Assembly (NCBI GenBank): GCA_958403905.1
Contig: CATXZD010000012.1
Span: 24,275-88,274 of the forward strand
Direction: 5' to 3'
DNA length: 64,000 nucleotides
DNA from: an uncultured Ruminococcus sp.
Lineage (GTDB): Bacteria > Bacillota > Clostridia > Oscillospirales > Acutalibacteraceae
The translations under genes were made by a program, and so were the position numbers. Positions within the stretch are counted from its first letter, which is position 1; each line of letters starts with the position of its first letter. Below, one piece after another: positions 35,701 to 43,674 of this stretch. Under the pieces are notes generated by a model. It saw only the letters and a program-made list of their open reading frames with translations, had not been told where the DNA came from and did no database searches.

Positions 35701-36947
35701 TTAAGCTCCATATCGGAACCGGTATGGGAATAGCTGTGATATTGACTGCCCGTTCCCCTGTTGGTTACCGTTGATTGAGTAAACTGTGCAGCGTCAATAA
35801 GCTGAACACCGCGCGTTCCCGAATTTGTGTTTACCATTGAAGAAGAAAGATATTGCTCCGAAGCAGTCAGAGTAGTATCGTGCCTGACTTCAGCTTTTGC
35901 CTTTTGTGTAATGTTCATTTTTGACGCCTGATTTTTGCTGTCTGCCACAGTTATATCTTCAAGGTAGGTATTAAAATATGTATCAGTCTTTGCATCCTTA
36001 AGCATTGTAACCGGCACCTTGATTTCAGCCATTCCGGGTGTAAATTCAAGCGGCATCTGAACAGCCTCATAATCCTTGCCTGCCTTTGCGGTTGCAGATT
36101 CGGTTCTGATTGTAAATGAACCTGTCGTGCCCATATTTCCGCTTCTTTTTACAACAATATATGCCTCTTCGCTTTCGGGATTAACATTGCCCTCAAGCAG
36201 AGTCAGATGTGTAGCGGGGGTTTCTCTTTCCTCAAGTATTGTAAGTGCACAGCTTGTCTGTGCGCCTATGCTGCCTCCCTTGGGATTGCAAAGGTTCAGC
36301 GTGAATTCAAGATTTGAAGTTACCTCATCTTTTTTATGCGTCTGTATATATATGGTTTTAGAATTTTCACCATCGGCAAAATCTAAAGAAAATTCACTTG
36401 ACGTAGGCATTACTTCATTTAGAACATAGTCGTTATAATCGCTTGCGTCCTTGCGCACCTGTGCAACGTTTTCGTCCTTATTTGAAGCGCAAACAACCTC
36501 TTTCTTGGTATGCTTGGCAATAAAGCTGTATTCTTCCATATCGTAATATGGATTTGCTTTACCTTCAACAGGAGATGACGTATATTTTGTATCAAGAAAA
36601 ATATTGTAGTCAATACCGTACTCAGCCGTCATATCAACGGTTTTTAACGTAATTGACGCCTCTCCTTTCGTTCCGCCCTCTCGGAAAATTTCGAGGGCGT
36701 ACAAGTCGTCCATTTTCAGATGTGCTGATGAAAGCGGAATCATAAACGCGCCGTTTGGATATTCAGACTTAGCCTCTTTATTTTCAGAAAGATAACGTTC
36801 TGAAAGTTCATTATAATCATAAAGGCGTGTAAAACTTTTTTCCCTTTCATCTGCCATAACGGGAACAGCGGGAACACAGCAAAATAATATAGAAAAACAC
36901 AAAATCAATGATATTGCGATTTTTCCTGCTTTTTTTGCTCTTTTCAT
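29703..36947 (-). CDS. Giant surface protein with Calx-beta-like and Ig-like domains and a C-terminal anchor
   Basis: A 2414-aa secreted protein: signal peptide (1-33, ending VMA), two Calx-beta-like domains (about 75-340; SEEAYIVVKRSGNMGTTG, ATAKAGKDYEAV), a long unrecognised Ser/Thr/Asn/Tyr-rich body, and a glycine-rich stretch near 1365-1480. A bacterial Ig-like (Big_2) domain lies at about 2245-2325 (SDKSIADVDSFGVVTGHKEG), then a Pro/Ser/Thr/Asn-rich linker and a final helix with RKRK tail. QTGS before that helix vaguely recalls a sorting signal but lacks the LPxTG proline, so sortase anchoring is uncertain. GGGAGG lies 7 nt before the ATG at 36947. It is divergent from a regulator/kinase pair. 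Likely an adhesin or surface fibre. Confidence 0.85.
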   Translation of the reverse strand: MKRAKKAGKIAISLILCFSILFCCVPAVPVMADEREKSFTRLYDYNELSERYLSENKEAKSEYPNGAFMIPLSSAHLKMDDLYALEIFREGGTKGEASITLKTVDMTAEYGIDYNIFLDTKYTSSPVEGKANPYYDMEEYSFIAKHTKKEVVCASNKDENVAQVRKDASDYNDYVLNEVMPTSSEFSLDFADGENSKTIYIQTHKKDEVTSNLEFTLNLCNPKGGSIGAQTSCALTILEERETPATHLTLLEGNVNPESEEAYIVVKRSGNMGTTGSFTIRTESATAKAGKDYEAVQMPLEFTPGMAEIKVPVTMLKDAKTDTYFNTYLEDITVADSKNQASKMNITQKAKAEVRHDTTLTASEQYLSSSMVNTNSGTRGVQLIDAAQFTQSTVTNRGTGSQYHSYSHTGSDMELKYNNSWSSSNNCISVRSNEKINFTGVDSITMVVDHYTGSTASDHSVIYVSDSDKFNSDTGNYDWIHQLSGVGASWDMTNIADSYIYHTASLDQSKVKGEHYLYMALHKGAVVGSAGYKIYNRGTSDVDHSLKLNMTKYNLTVIEPDSTPVYVDGKLVNTQVAKNHQLVDPASMHDNDRNTGTSFSIYRDETTAISAIIDSKFNNLVKLEGVYFCESGKTSNHSELYKLNSDSFTLTSEILEKYSNYIKDKKIVIKPVYTVADSNLKIESFDNTKNNGQKFVADNNNCTGEFYYNNELVGTLSWTKSERPNGNYLVADTLKFNFEYADNAPSKLWNMKFDTRAASTESLLSSADIITVNTGTFSANIQLSDLYFSVTPNFYLADTTTVLNITNPDYGDFIGKGGKYATKNSDGSVTLKGYSSEDGATDTIFTDMSVNEIITFYAKPNSGYRAKWSYTDSVSHKTKTYYGNSFFYAIQNPYYTDDNHITLTFEKTGGNYYSFSFYGQTLLQEGSIINPPTNQTETYNLVRGAQITMDSYSALSDENGEFHLETNPGEENSEIVKISASADEIHRALVFYNNQYYICDIDMSKYLSSGSVSSITAQLKLDYKTNGVMPTSICALSSDGTVYGDTITLITANAVQFDMTINTKGQSKDKPVNLVRWSVENEDGVKSSYDVALENGQTVSHWANTLSEIIKQGDKLYVELMWKGYDSDANEIFSSYGKFDTGYSFIATSVTDTITYAPDVGAPSTMSQPIPVLGPVSPTVSIKGFTPIINTGTAGTDNDGHEIHTISIGVSFGKLKNAAAKDSKWASAGPIDKAKSLGNILSDFDAANNSTSGLPKFAGGKSLANALNMKTAVKLSFSITICYQGNYYIDDNSGEWQFVGNLFIAGAGGSIRVSIPFVLCYIPCFAYFTASINVNIYMGIFANTDGETGESVALTLDQLEDAGASTFQGVYELKIGLGAGVGIGFDGLLSASGGVDFQFDIQFNDYMRGYGTVGMSGSITLELLFLKATWSDQFFKTEMFNTLQDSQEFMNVRALQSKIETDLLKNTTVGDMIISTAEASDKLYSRRGLTEEKVIEGEQSPVNPEIISIGNNRYLITSTATDDSISQNNVLHYYIYDESSDEIVESGPLLKKAVKDAYGEDAVNEINKLTADYEKIDNDAVMADCGDDILIAWNKCVVSDDHDNSALLNSVGIATIYYNKASGKFHDYNVMSDKNKKYMYMTPKIAYNSSTDTAQVFYQAMNVENITLDTTLEELQTYPTVLLTSYCDAGTKAWSVSKPVSINGKYLKYFDAESYDNGVMLSYVSSDTYGFTLDSVDEFNVEDDFDASEFDTGNSMYIQQFNVNDGKLTSANPMRITKDGYVTANPKLINVSADGIQNTLLFYKCNGLYAYQNITNILTNGLYTNSEGQSQISEAYVEPQFISNEEDYSVNDDFSVYSNARGDIYALWTTTESNQQQIWAKQFVFDRVDKVTEVGRLDENGDLIYDGNDKPVMDKLDTPLYFLNGYWGGKTYLTEKGIYGSDDTGLYKDNFAAVVLENGDLLTVFNAFDREITDNGCKYVNNMLVVSEYNTDSDYHTPEKIDAIEFSNEYPTGGETVNVTCHAENLGVKSGRNVTATLYVNGTVYDSIAEDVWLSAEAKTFDFYYTLPKDQKADEVSIYFTITENGEERLVSDKFTLKQGAKLEISMVTLSGIKFVTADNDNAKFFVRTNVKNIGNEDYTGGDYVRLVDFDVEEMCLAMEDGYEAGNPIYTSYGKEKINSIGVGDSTDVWFVSDAIPSKAFEKTGTDTAYLECIISDKNEADWKTRNSEEKFSALSEFYPGLTKKPVPEKVKSISLSDITVEIDNPQQIDKNVQPLSSLVNSEITYSSSDKSIADVDSFGVVTGHKEGTAVITAEIDGLTATANVLVKKAAPSDKADETQPTNSNNTSPANTDVTQPDNNKGTDGSSTENNSSSVNSADNGKIQTGSLSVAVVAIVLIASAAVIYFLRKRKDQI

Positions 36948-37027
36948 AGTAAAACCTCCCATAATTATTTATTTTCATTCATATATTATGTATAGTTTAA
37001 CATTTTAATGAAAAAATCACAACACTA

Positions 37028-37057
37028 TGGCACAATTCGCACTTATCTGGCATAAAC
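37028..37057. promoter_or_regulatory. Direct repeat, candidate LytTR operator of the giant gene
   Basis: TGGCAC at 37028 and TGGCAT at 37048 are exactly 20 bp apart in the region between the divergent genes, about 80-105 bp upstream of the giant gene. The second copy continues as GGCATAAAC, sharing GCATAAAC with the operator near 19975. Binding by the regulator at 37138 is inferred. Confidence 0.5.
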
Positions 37058-37137
37058 TTTTACTATTATTTCCATTGCAGAATATCTATTTTGTGGTATA
37101 ATTATACAATAGTATAATTATGTTTATTGGGTGTGAG

Positions 37138-37878
37138 ATGAATACTATGAAATTTGCCGTATGTGACGACAACACAGATGAACTCAAAAATACAGAATTG
37201 CTTTTAAGAAGCTATTGCCGCCTGCACTGCAACAAAAATATAGAAATCTTTTGCTTTGAAAATGCCGAAACACTAATTAGACATTATAACGAAAATGATT
37301 TTTTTGATGTAGTAATTATAGACATATATCTTTCTGACTGTACAGGCATAGATTTGGCTAAAAAAATAAGAGAAATCAATCCATACAGTAAGATAATTTT
37401 TCTTACTGTATCTCGCGACTTTGCTGTTGACGCATTTACTGTTAACGCAACTCATTATCTTGTAAAACCCTGCACCAAGGACGAGCTTTTTTCGGCGCTT
37501 GATAAGGCAATTTCTTCTATTTCAAATGACCATACTGCAAATATGGTTTTTAATGTCGGCAGTACAAAAACTAAAATTGATATAAAAAAAATATTATATT
37601 TTGAAACTTCAAAGCACTATCAGATAGCAAGAACTATTGACGATAGGCAATATTCCATTCGTATTACTAATGAAAATATGAGTAAACAGATTTCGCATTT
37701 TGATTGTTTTTTCAGATGCGGAAGAACATACATTGTAAATATGGAATATATAAGCGAAATAAACTCAAAAGTCATTGTTTTTGACAACGGAGCAACTTTG
37801 CCGATGATAAGAGGTGTATACCAAAAACTGAATGACGCTTACTTTGCTTATATATTTAAAAATAACGGAGAAAAGTAA
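37138..37878 (+). CDS. LytTR-family response regulator
   Basis: A 246-aa protein: receiver domain with CDDN (9-12) and phospho-acceptor Asp62 (VVIIDIYLSD), then a LytTR domain (about 140-240; ILYFETSKHYQ, RCGRTYIVNMEY). The start is uncertain between 37138 (MNTMKFAVCDD, GGTGTGAG just upstream) and 37147 (MKFAVCDD). Its stop abuts the ATG of the kinase (TAAATG), so they form one operon. It is divergent from the giant surface protein and probably controls it. Confidence 0.9.
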   Translation: MNTMKFAVCDDNTDELKNTELLLRSYCRLHCNKNIEIFCFENAETLIRHYNENDFFDVVIIDIYLSDCTGIDLAKKIREINPYSKIIFLTVSRDFAVDAFTVNATHYLVKPCTKDELFSALDKAISSISNDHTANMVFNVGSTKTKIDIKKILYFETSKHYQIARTIDDRQYSIRITNENMSKQISHFDCFFRCGRTYIVNMEYISEINSKVIVFDNGATLPMIRGVYQKLNDAYFAYIFKNNGEK

Positions 37879-39252
37879 ATGAATCTTGAAATTCGCAGGA
37901 TTATAATAATGTTCGTTTTGATTTTTTGCCAGACAAACTGCTTTTTTACACTTATGAAGCCAAAATTCGGCAAAAAAACAAGCTTCATAATCGGAAATAT
38001 TTTTGCATTTATTTCAATGATAATTTTCACTGCAATTTCTTTTTTTATAAGCAGTGATACAGCAATGTCGCTTTCATTTGTTATATTTTTCATTCCAAGC
38101 ATTGTGATTTTTATGATTATGTCAAAGTACAAGGACGGACGCTTTTGGTTTACGTTCTGCTCCTGCGATGTGTTCTTTATTATGATAAACTCGCTTTCCG
38201 GAGTAGCCGCGTATGTACTCTATAAAGAAAACCACGTTATGGTTACCCTGACCGTATGCCTCGCTCTCATAACTTCGGCAGTACTTATTATTTTGTTTTT
38301 GCGCAAACCTCTTGGAAAGGCAATGGATTTGCAAACATCCAAATGGGGGCTCGAGGCGTTAGTAATAGCATTGTGCGAAGTGGCTGTATATATGTTTGTG
38401 GCAACACCCAATGCAATTTATAATTTTGAGATTTACAATTTTGTGATTTTATTCAGCATAATAATAGTGTTGGTTGCAATATCCTTTATACATATTATGC
38501 TGAAAGTATATAATGCAGATAAACAAATATTTGAAGCAAAAATAGTAAAGAATGAACTTGAACAAACAAAAATCCTGCTTGAGCAAAGAGAAAAGCAATA
38601 CTTTACAATAGCAGAAAATATTGATAAAATAAGATATCTGCACCATGAAATGCGCCACCAAATGGTTCTGATAAAAGAACTTATCAAGGATAATAATTAT
38701 GATGAGCTTGAAAAATTTGTTGACAAAATAAATGAAGATATTGACTCTGCAAGCCAGGAAGTGTTCTGTCAGGATTATGCATCAAATCTGATAATTACCT
38801 ATTATAAAAGCATAATGGATAAAGAAGGTATACGATTTGAATGTAATGCAAACATACCTCAAGGCATCATAGAAAATAATATGAATAAATGTGTTATTCT
38901 GGGAAACATTCTTGAAAATGCCATTGAGGCATGCCAAAGAATGGACAAAGGTATGGACAGGTTTATAAATCTTGAAGTAAAAAACAAGGACAACAGCCTG
39001 ATTATCAAGGCAGAAAACTCCTTTGACGGCATTGTTAAGGAAGAGAACAGTATTCTGCTTACACGAAAAAATGAAGATAATTTGCAGGGCTTGGGTTTAA
39101 ATCATATTCAAAACTCAGCAAAGCTTATGAATGGTTTTTCGTCCTATAAATATGAGGGCAATATTTTCAGAATTTTTGTTAAGATAAACGGACAAAATCC
39201 CATTGATAGTCCTACAGAAATAAACAAACACGTAACCGGTGTAATACCATAA
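37879..39252 (+). CDS. AgrC-like GHKL sensor histidine kinase
   Basis: A 457-aa kinase with about six membrane helices (about 5-27, 37-58, 65-83, 93-115, 122-142, 157-208 as one or two), a coiled linker, the acceptor motif LHHEMRHQM (His256), N-box GNILENAIEACQ and G-box NLQGLGLNHI. This is the peptide-sensing class, but no agrB/agrD lies next to it. It begins immediately after the regulator stop, and its signal is unknown. Regulation of the divergent giant protein is inferred from position and the 20-bp direct repeat between them. Confidence 0.9.
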   Translation: MNLEIRRIIIMFVLIFCQTNCFFTLMKPKFGKKTSFIIGNIFAFISMIIFTAISFFISSDTAMSLSFVIFFIPSIVIFMIMSKYKDGRFWFTFCSCDVFFIMINSLSGVAAYVLYKENHVMVTLTVCLALITSAVLIILFLRKPLGKAMDLQTSKWGLEALVIALCEVAVYMFVATPNAIYNFEIYNFVILFSIIIVLVAISFIHIMLKVYNADKQIFEAKIVKNELEQTKILLEQREKQYFTIAENIDKIRYLHHEMRHQMVLIKELIKDNNYDELEKFVDKINEDIDSASQEVFCQDYASNLIITYYKSIMDKEGIRFECNANIPQGIIENNMNKCVILGNILENAIEACQRMDKGMDRFINLEVKNKDNSLIIKAENSFDGIVKEENSILLTRKNEDNLQGLGLNHIQNSAKLMNGFSSYKYEGNIFRIFVKINGQNPIDSPTEINKHVTGVIP

Positions 39253-39356
39253 TACTTAAAAGCTACAGAATGCAATAGCAGTACAGCTTTTGCTATAAAA
39301 AATGTATCAAACATCAAATCCAAAACAAATACAAAATAAAAAAAGGAGCAAATACT

Positions 39357-39764
39357 ATGAGAATCGCAGTAACTTATGAAAACGGAAACATCTTCCAGCA
39401 CTTCGGTCATACCGAACAATTCAAATTATATGATATTGAAAACGGCAAGATTATTAAATCAGAGCTTGTAGATACCAACGGCTCCGGTCACGGCGCACTT
39501 GCAGGCCTACTCTCTGCTTTAAAAGTAGATGTACTCATTTGCGGCGGTATTGGCGGCGGTGCAAAAACAGCACTTGCAGAAAGAGGAATAAAGCTTTACG
39601 GTGGTGTCAGCGGTAACGCTGATGAAGCTGTAAACGCTTTGATTGCCGGCAATCTTGCTTTCAATCCTGATGTGCATTGTAATCACCATGAGCACGAACA
39701 TGGCGGAGAAGCCCATACTTGCGGTGACCATGGCTGCGGTCATGGCAATTGCAAAAACCACTAA
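39357..39764 (+). CDS. NifX/NifB-family (dinitrogenase iron-molybdenum cofactor type) protein with His-rich tail
   Basis: A 135-aa protein. The domain (1-100) matches the family: MRIAVTYENGNIFQHFGHTEQF at the start, then VDVLICGGIGGGAKTALAERGI. The last 30 residues are histidine/cysteine-rich (HHEHEHGGEAHTCGDH and GCGHGNCKNH) and should bind metal. AAAAGGAG precedes the ATG. No nif genes are near. In anaerobes such stand-alone proteins are thought to carry Fe-S or metal clusters. It is followed 12 nt later by a small membrane protein, probably in one operon. Confidence 0.85.
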   Translation: MRIAVTYENGNIFQHFGHTEQFKLYDIENGKIIKSELVDTNGSGHGALAGLLSALKVDVLICGGIGGGAKTALAERGIKLYGGVSGNADEAVNALIAGNLAFNPDVHCNHHEHEHGGEAHTCGDHGCGHGNCKNH

Positions 39765-39776
39765 GGTAAAATATCA

Positions 39777-40223
39777 ATGAAAGGAATTAGTATTTTTTAT
39801 AAAATTTTTAAAATTGCACTTATAATTGCCGACATATTTTTAGCAGGTGTTTTATCGATACTTTTAGTAAGCACTTATTTGGCAAAAGAAGGCTTTGTCA
39901 CGGCATTTATTCTATCTTTTATTTTCGTACTGTTTTTTGCAATAATTGAGGTATTTTTGCTTAAATACTACAAAAATATTGTAATATCGGTTGGATTTAC
40001 AACCGATTGTGTTATTATCAACACAAATAAAGAAAGATATACTTTGCCAAAAGAGCATTTCACCCGTGTTAAAGAGGAAACATCAAACGGGCGTACATAT
40101 ATTTTTTATAAAGATGGTGTGCAAGAGAAAAAATTTGTTTATATTATGAGATACGCATTTAAGACTCATCATCTGGATATTTCCGAAATGAAAAAACAAA
40201 TGCCTTTTACAATTTTTGAATAA
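39777..40223 (+). CDS. Small membrane protein of unknown function
   Basis: A 148-aa protein with two N-terminal membrane helices (about 10-30 and 38-60), followed by a soluble beta-rich tail (about 70-130; CVIINTNKERYTLPKEHFTRV) resembling small PH-like or YcxB-like C-terminal domains. The family assignment is uncertain. It lies 12 nt after the NifX-like gene and ends before a strong terminator. Confidence 0.65.
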   Translation: MKGISIFYKIFKIALIIADIFLAGVLSILLVSTYLAKEGFVTAFILSFIFVLFFAIIEVFLLKYYKNIVISVGFTTDCVIINTNKERYTLPKEHFTRVKEETSNGRTYIFYKDGVQEKKFVYIMRYAFKTHHLDISEMKKQMPFTIFE

Positions 40224-40230
40224 AAATTAT

Positions 40231-40289
40231 TAAAAAAGAGGTTGTACGAAAGCAACAATTTAACCGTTGTAATTTCGTACAACCTCTTT
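40231..40289. terminator. Bidirectional terminator between convergent operons
   Basis: AAGAGGTTGTACGAAA pairs with TTTCGTACAACCTCTT, with an inner CAAC/GTTG-type helix, and A/T runs flank both sides. It lies between the plus-strand gene ending at 40223 and the minus-strand ATPase ending at 40350. Confidence 0.9.
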
Positions 40290-40349
40290 ATTGAATCTAT
40301 ACTAAAAAATTGGATAAGTAAGATAAAACAGAATACAAGCAAACAATCG

Positions 40350-41237
40350 TTAATTTATATCACTTAAGGAAGTCCTGTTCGCAAATACATAAAGATACAA
40401 ATCCTCAAGGGTTGGTTTAACAAGTTGTACCTTGTAATTCTCAGGCGGATTGTCGGTTACGATGCGGACAATGATTTTATCTTCATTATGGCAGAGGTTA
40501 GAAACCCTGTAATTATCCTGAAAATATTTCAGATTTTCCTTGTCCGTTTCAATCTCAAACACCTTGTTTTCAATTTGTTTTACAAGATTCTGACAGGTAT
40601 CGTGCGATACAAGCCGGCCGCTTTTGAGTAATATAATCTCCTTTGCGATAAACTCAATGTCCGATACAACGTGGGTTGAAATCAATACTATTTTATTTTC
40701 CGCAATTTCGCTTATGAAGTTGCGGATTCTTATTCTCTCTTTCGGGTCAAGTCCTGCTGTCGGTTCGTCAAGCAGAAGCATTTCGGGATTACCGAGCAAA
40801 GCTTGAGCAAGCAGAACACGCTGTATCATACCTCCCGAGAATTCTCCAATTTTTTTGTGAGCAACTTCACCGAGATTTACTACCTCAAGTAATTTGTCGG
40901 TTTGCTTTTTTGCCTCTTTTCGCGGCAATTCTTTTAGTGATGCCATATACAAAAGAAACGCTCTTGCCGAAAGCTGTTCATAAAAGCCCTGCTGTTGCGG
41001 CATATATCCAAGCCTCTTGCGAAATGATTTACCATGCTTTAAAATATCCGTACCGTCACAGAGGATTTCTCCCGAAGTTCTGCTCACATTGTCCGTTATA
41101 AGATTCATCAGCGTACTTTTTCCTGCACCATTGGAGCCTAAAAGCCCGTAGATTCCGTTAGTAAGCGTTATGCTTACTCCATCCAAAGCCGTATGATTTC
41201 CGTAAATCTTAACAAGATTTTTCATTTCAAGCCGCAT
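40350..41237 (-). CDS. ABC transporter ATPase (set 2)
   Basis: A 295-aa ATPase of the BcrA/CcmA type: Walker A GSNGAGKST, signature EFSGGMIQR, Walker B MLLLDEPTAGLDPKERIRIR, H-loop ISTHVVSDIE, and a 90-residue C-terminal extension. It overlaps the permease by 11 nt. GGA plus spacing supports the ATG at 41237, 45 nt inside the longer frame. The second half of the gene is identical in DNA to the set 1 ATPase over 290 bp (40474-40763). With the permease it should form an ABC-2 type transporter, perhaps for export or immunity to a peptide. The substrate is unknown. Confidence 0.9.
   Translation of the reverse strand: MRLEMKNLVKIYGNHTALDGVSITLTNGIYGLLGSNGAGKSTLMNLITDNVSRTSGEILCDGTDILKHGKSFRKRLGYMPQQQGFYEQLSARAFLLYMASLKELPRKEAKKQTDKLLEVVNLGEVAHKKIGEFSGGMIQRVLLAQALLGNPEMLLLDEPTAGLDPKERIRIRNFISEIAENKIVLISTHVVSDIEFIAKEIILLKSGRLVSHDTCQNLVKQIENKVFEIETDKENLKYFQDNYRVSNLCHNEDKIIVRIVTDNPPENYKVQLVKPTLEDLYLYVFANRTSLSDIN
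40474..40763. repeat. 290-bp identical segment shared with the set 1 ATPase gene
   Basis: Bases 40474-40763 match 45315-45604 with no difference seen by eye, while the flanks diverge clearly. This points to gene conversion or recent recombination between the two ATPase genes. Confidence 0.8.
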
Positions 41238-43668
41238 TCTTATGTCCTTCCTCTCTGCACCATTTTCGCTTTGCTGCAACAATGCTTACTGTTCCCAAAG
41301 CTGTCAGAAATACAATCGGAATCAGAAACATATAGCCGTCCGAAGTGTTAAAAAGTTCCACAAATGCTATGGGAATTGATACTGACGCATACGCAAAAAT
41401 CTCGATTCCTACTGCATACAAAGCTGACGGAACAATCAATATTACAGCCGAGATCACAGCACCGAATTCATACCTTGAGAAAACCGATACAAGACAAACA
41501 ATATATGTAACAGCCAGCATCATAACAAGTCTTAAAAGATACATAATTAAAATAAAACTTCCCAAATTTATATTAAATATCGCATTGCCGAAAAGTTCAA
41601 GGCTTTTCATCGGTGCATCAAGATTATCAAGTGAAAACTGACTGCACACGTCGTAAAGCTCGACAAACATAAAGCAAAGCCAAACAGACAATGTAACAAA
41701 GGAAACTGCAACGAGCTTTTTGCGGAAAAGATAACCTCTTCCCCTACAACTTGCCATAAGGCATGCGTACATTCCCGAACTTCTTTCAAATGCAAAAACA
41801 TTTGCCGAAATTATAATAATGCAGAAAATAGAAAGAAGAGTAAAATTCTGCCGACGTAAAAATCCGCTTCTGCCAAACAACTTTTCATAACCGTTCGGAT
41901 TAACAAGCCATACATCGTTACCGTCTAATTTTTTTGTATTTATATAATCAAATTTTTCGTTCAGCCTTTTAAGAGCCTCACGCTTACTGTCAAATGCTTC
42001 GTATTTTAAAATTGATTTTTCAAACTCATCTTCGGAAATTACTTTTTCTTTATAATCATTACAAGCCTTTTGATACTCCGACTCAACATCTGCTGTTTCA
42101 ACTTCCAGCTCCTTAACATACTGTTTTGATTTATCGGTAACTTCACCGCTGTATTGCTGATAAAATGTATTAATTATGCCGTCTGCACCGCTGTAATAGA
42201 TTTTATCCGTCGTTGTCATCGACAGCATTACAAACAGCAATAATGCGAGCACAACAATTCCCTTGTTGATAATCAACATCTTGTAAAGCTCTGTTCCTGT
42301 AACAGTCAGCTTTTCAACAGCTTTTCGGTACAAGGTTGTAATTTTTCCGACTACTTTAATAATCGCTGTTTCGAACCTGCCCGAAGTTTTTTCGGGATGC
42401 TTAAGCGCTGAAACACAAATACAGAGAACCGCAAAAATGACTGTAAACAATATTGAAGAAATTATAACAAGTCGGAATTGATTTATCACAATTACAAAGG
42501 CGTTGACGTTGTTGTATTTAAGTATTGTCTGTGTCGGATTTATGTATGAAAACAGATTCATATACTTTAATATAGCAAGATTACTCTGACTCGGTAAAAG
42601 TGCAAAAAGCGCAAATTCAGCGGCAAAGATTATTCCTATAGTGCCTGAAGCAAGGGTAATATTCTGTATAAGTGACAAAACAAGCCATACAAGAAATGAA
42701 AGAACAAACTGTAATAAAATGTTTATCAGCACATAACACAGGACAAAACTTATTTCGGACATTGGTAAAACAAAGTTTCGGAACATCTCAATTGACTGCA
42801 CATTTCTGAACAAGTCCTCCGCACCGCCGTAAAGCAAAAATGCTGTCAGAAACAGAGTTGCGTACATAATTATATTTGCCGCCGCAATAACTGCAACCAA
42901 GATTCCCGAACGTCTGAAGGCAAGTGTGAGTCTTCCCTTTGGCGTTGAAAAAACTACATTCCACAGACCTTTTCTGCGTTCCTCCAGAAACGCAAGCACA
43001 AGCACAAATATAAAAAACAACATAAGGTAATGTACCAAATCAAAATCAAGCACTGAAATCAAAGGTTTGTCGTTGCCGATTTCAAGCTCAATGTTTTTGA
43101 GATTATAATAATCTTCAACGGTTTTTTCAATGTTAAGTTTTGAAAGTGAATTTTCCTCGGAAAATATACTGATAACACTCATTTGCTCGGCTTTTTCGTC
43201 AATTTCTTTGAGAAAATCTGTGTATCCGGTTATGTATGCAAGCTGATTATTAAGTTCGGTTAAGGCTTCGTTTTCCGAAACAAGCTTTGCTCTGTCGATA
43301 TTGTTTCTGTTTTTGTCATACTCGTCAGCAATTTTCGGAAACTCGTTGCGCAGCCCTATTTCCTCATCAAGCCAGATTTTTTTGTACTCCTCATAGTTTT
43401 CCGCCTTTATTTTTTCATATGACATCAGATTGAGAATAGCAGAGGTGTATTCAAGGCTTGAATTAAGCTTTTTCTGCATTTCAGACACACTCTTACCCTT
43501 TAAATCAGCAAGAGTGTTGTTGTAGGCGTAATTCACCTGCGACAATTGCGCACCGTTTTCACCCATTCTGTTATACTGAGCATTAAGAAAAAAAGCAACG
43601 CCGATTGCAACAAGTAAAATATATGTAATTATAATTTTCTTATTAAGTAAAACACGTTTCAGTTCCAT
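41227..43668 (-). CDS. ABC-2 type permease, two-half fusion (set 2)
   Basis: An 813-aa membrane protein built from two similar halves. Each half starts with one helix (about 9-27 and 465-485), followed by a large extracellular region rich in Glu/Lys/Asn (about 30-210 and 500-620), then five or six helices (about 215-440 and 625-800). The ends LNKKIIITYILLVAIG and INKGIVVLALLLFVML correspond. It lies 6 nt after its lipoprotein (43675) and overlaps its ATPase. The large paired extracellular loops recall lantibiotic-immunity or bacitracin-type permeases. The function is inferred only from this architecture. Confidence 0.85.
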   Translation of the reverse strand: MELKRVLLNKKIIITYILLVAIGVAFFLNAQYNRMGENGAQLSQVNYAYNNTLADLKGKSVSEMQKKLNSSLEYTSAILNLMSYEKIKAENYEEYKKIWLDEEIGLRNEFPKIADEYDKNRNNIDRAKLVSENEALTELNNQLAYITGYTDFLKEIDEKAEQMSVISIFSEENSLSKLNIEKTVEDYYNLKNIELEIGNDKPLISVLDFDLVHYLMLFFIFVLVLAFLEERRKGLWNVVFSTPKGRLTLAFRRSGILVAVIAAANIIMYATLFLTAFLLYGGAEDLFRNVQSIEMFRNFVLPMSEISFVLCYVLINILLQFVLSFLVWLVLSLIQNITLASGTIGIIFAAEFALFALLPSQSNLAILKYMNLFSYINPTQTILKYNNVNAFVIVINQFRLVIISSILFTVIFAVLCICVSALKHPEKTSGRFETAIIKVVGKITTLYRKAVEKLTVTGTELYKMLIINKGIVVLALLLFVMLSMTTTDKIYYSGADGIINTFYQQYSGEVTDKSKQYVKELEVETADVESEYQKACNDYKEKVISEDEFEKSILKYEAFDSKREALKRLNEKFDYINTKKLDGNDVWLVNPNGYEKLFGRSGFLRRQNFTLLSIFCIIIISANVFAFERSSGMYACLMASCRGRGYLFRKKLVAVSFVTLSVWLCFMFVELYDVCSQFSLDNLDAPMKSLELFGNAIFNINLGSFILIMYLLRLVMMLAVTYIVCLVSVFSRYEFGAVISAVILIVPSALYAVGIEIFAYASVSIPIAFVELFNTSDGYMFLIPIVFLTALGTVSIVAAKRKWCREEGHKNAA

Positions 43669-43674
43669 ATCCGT

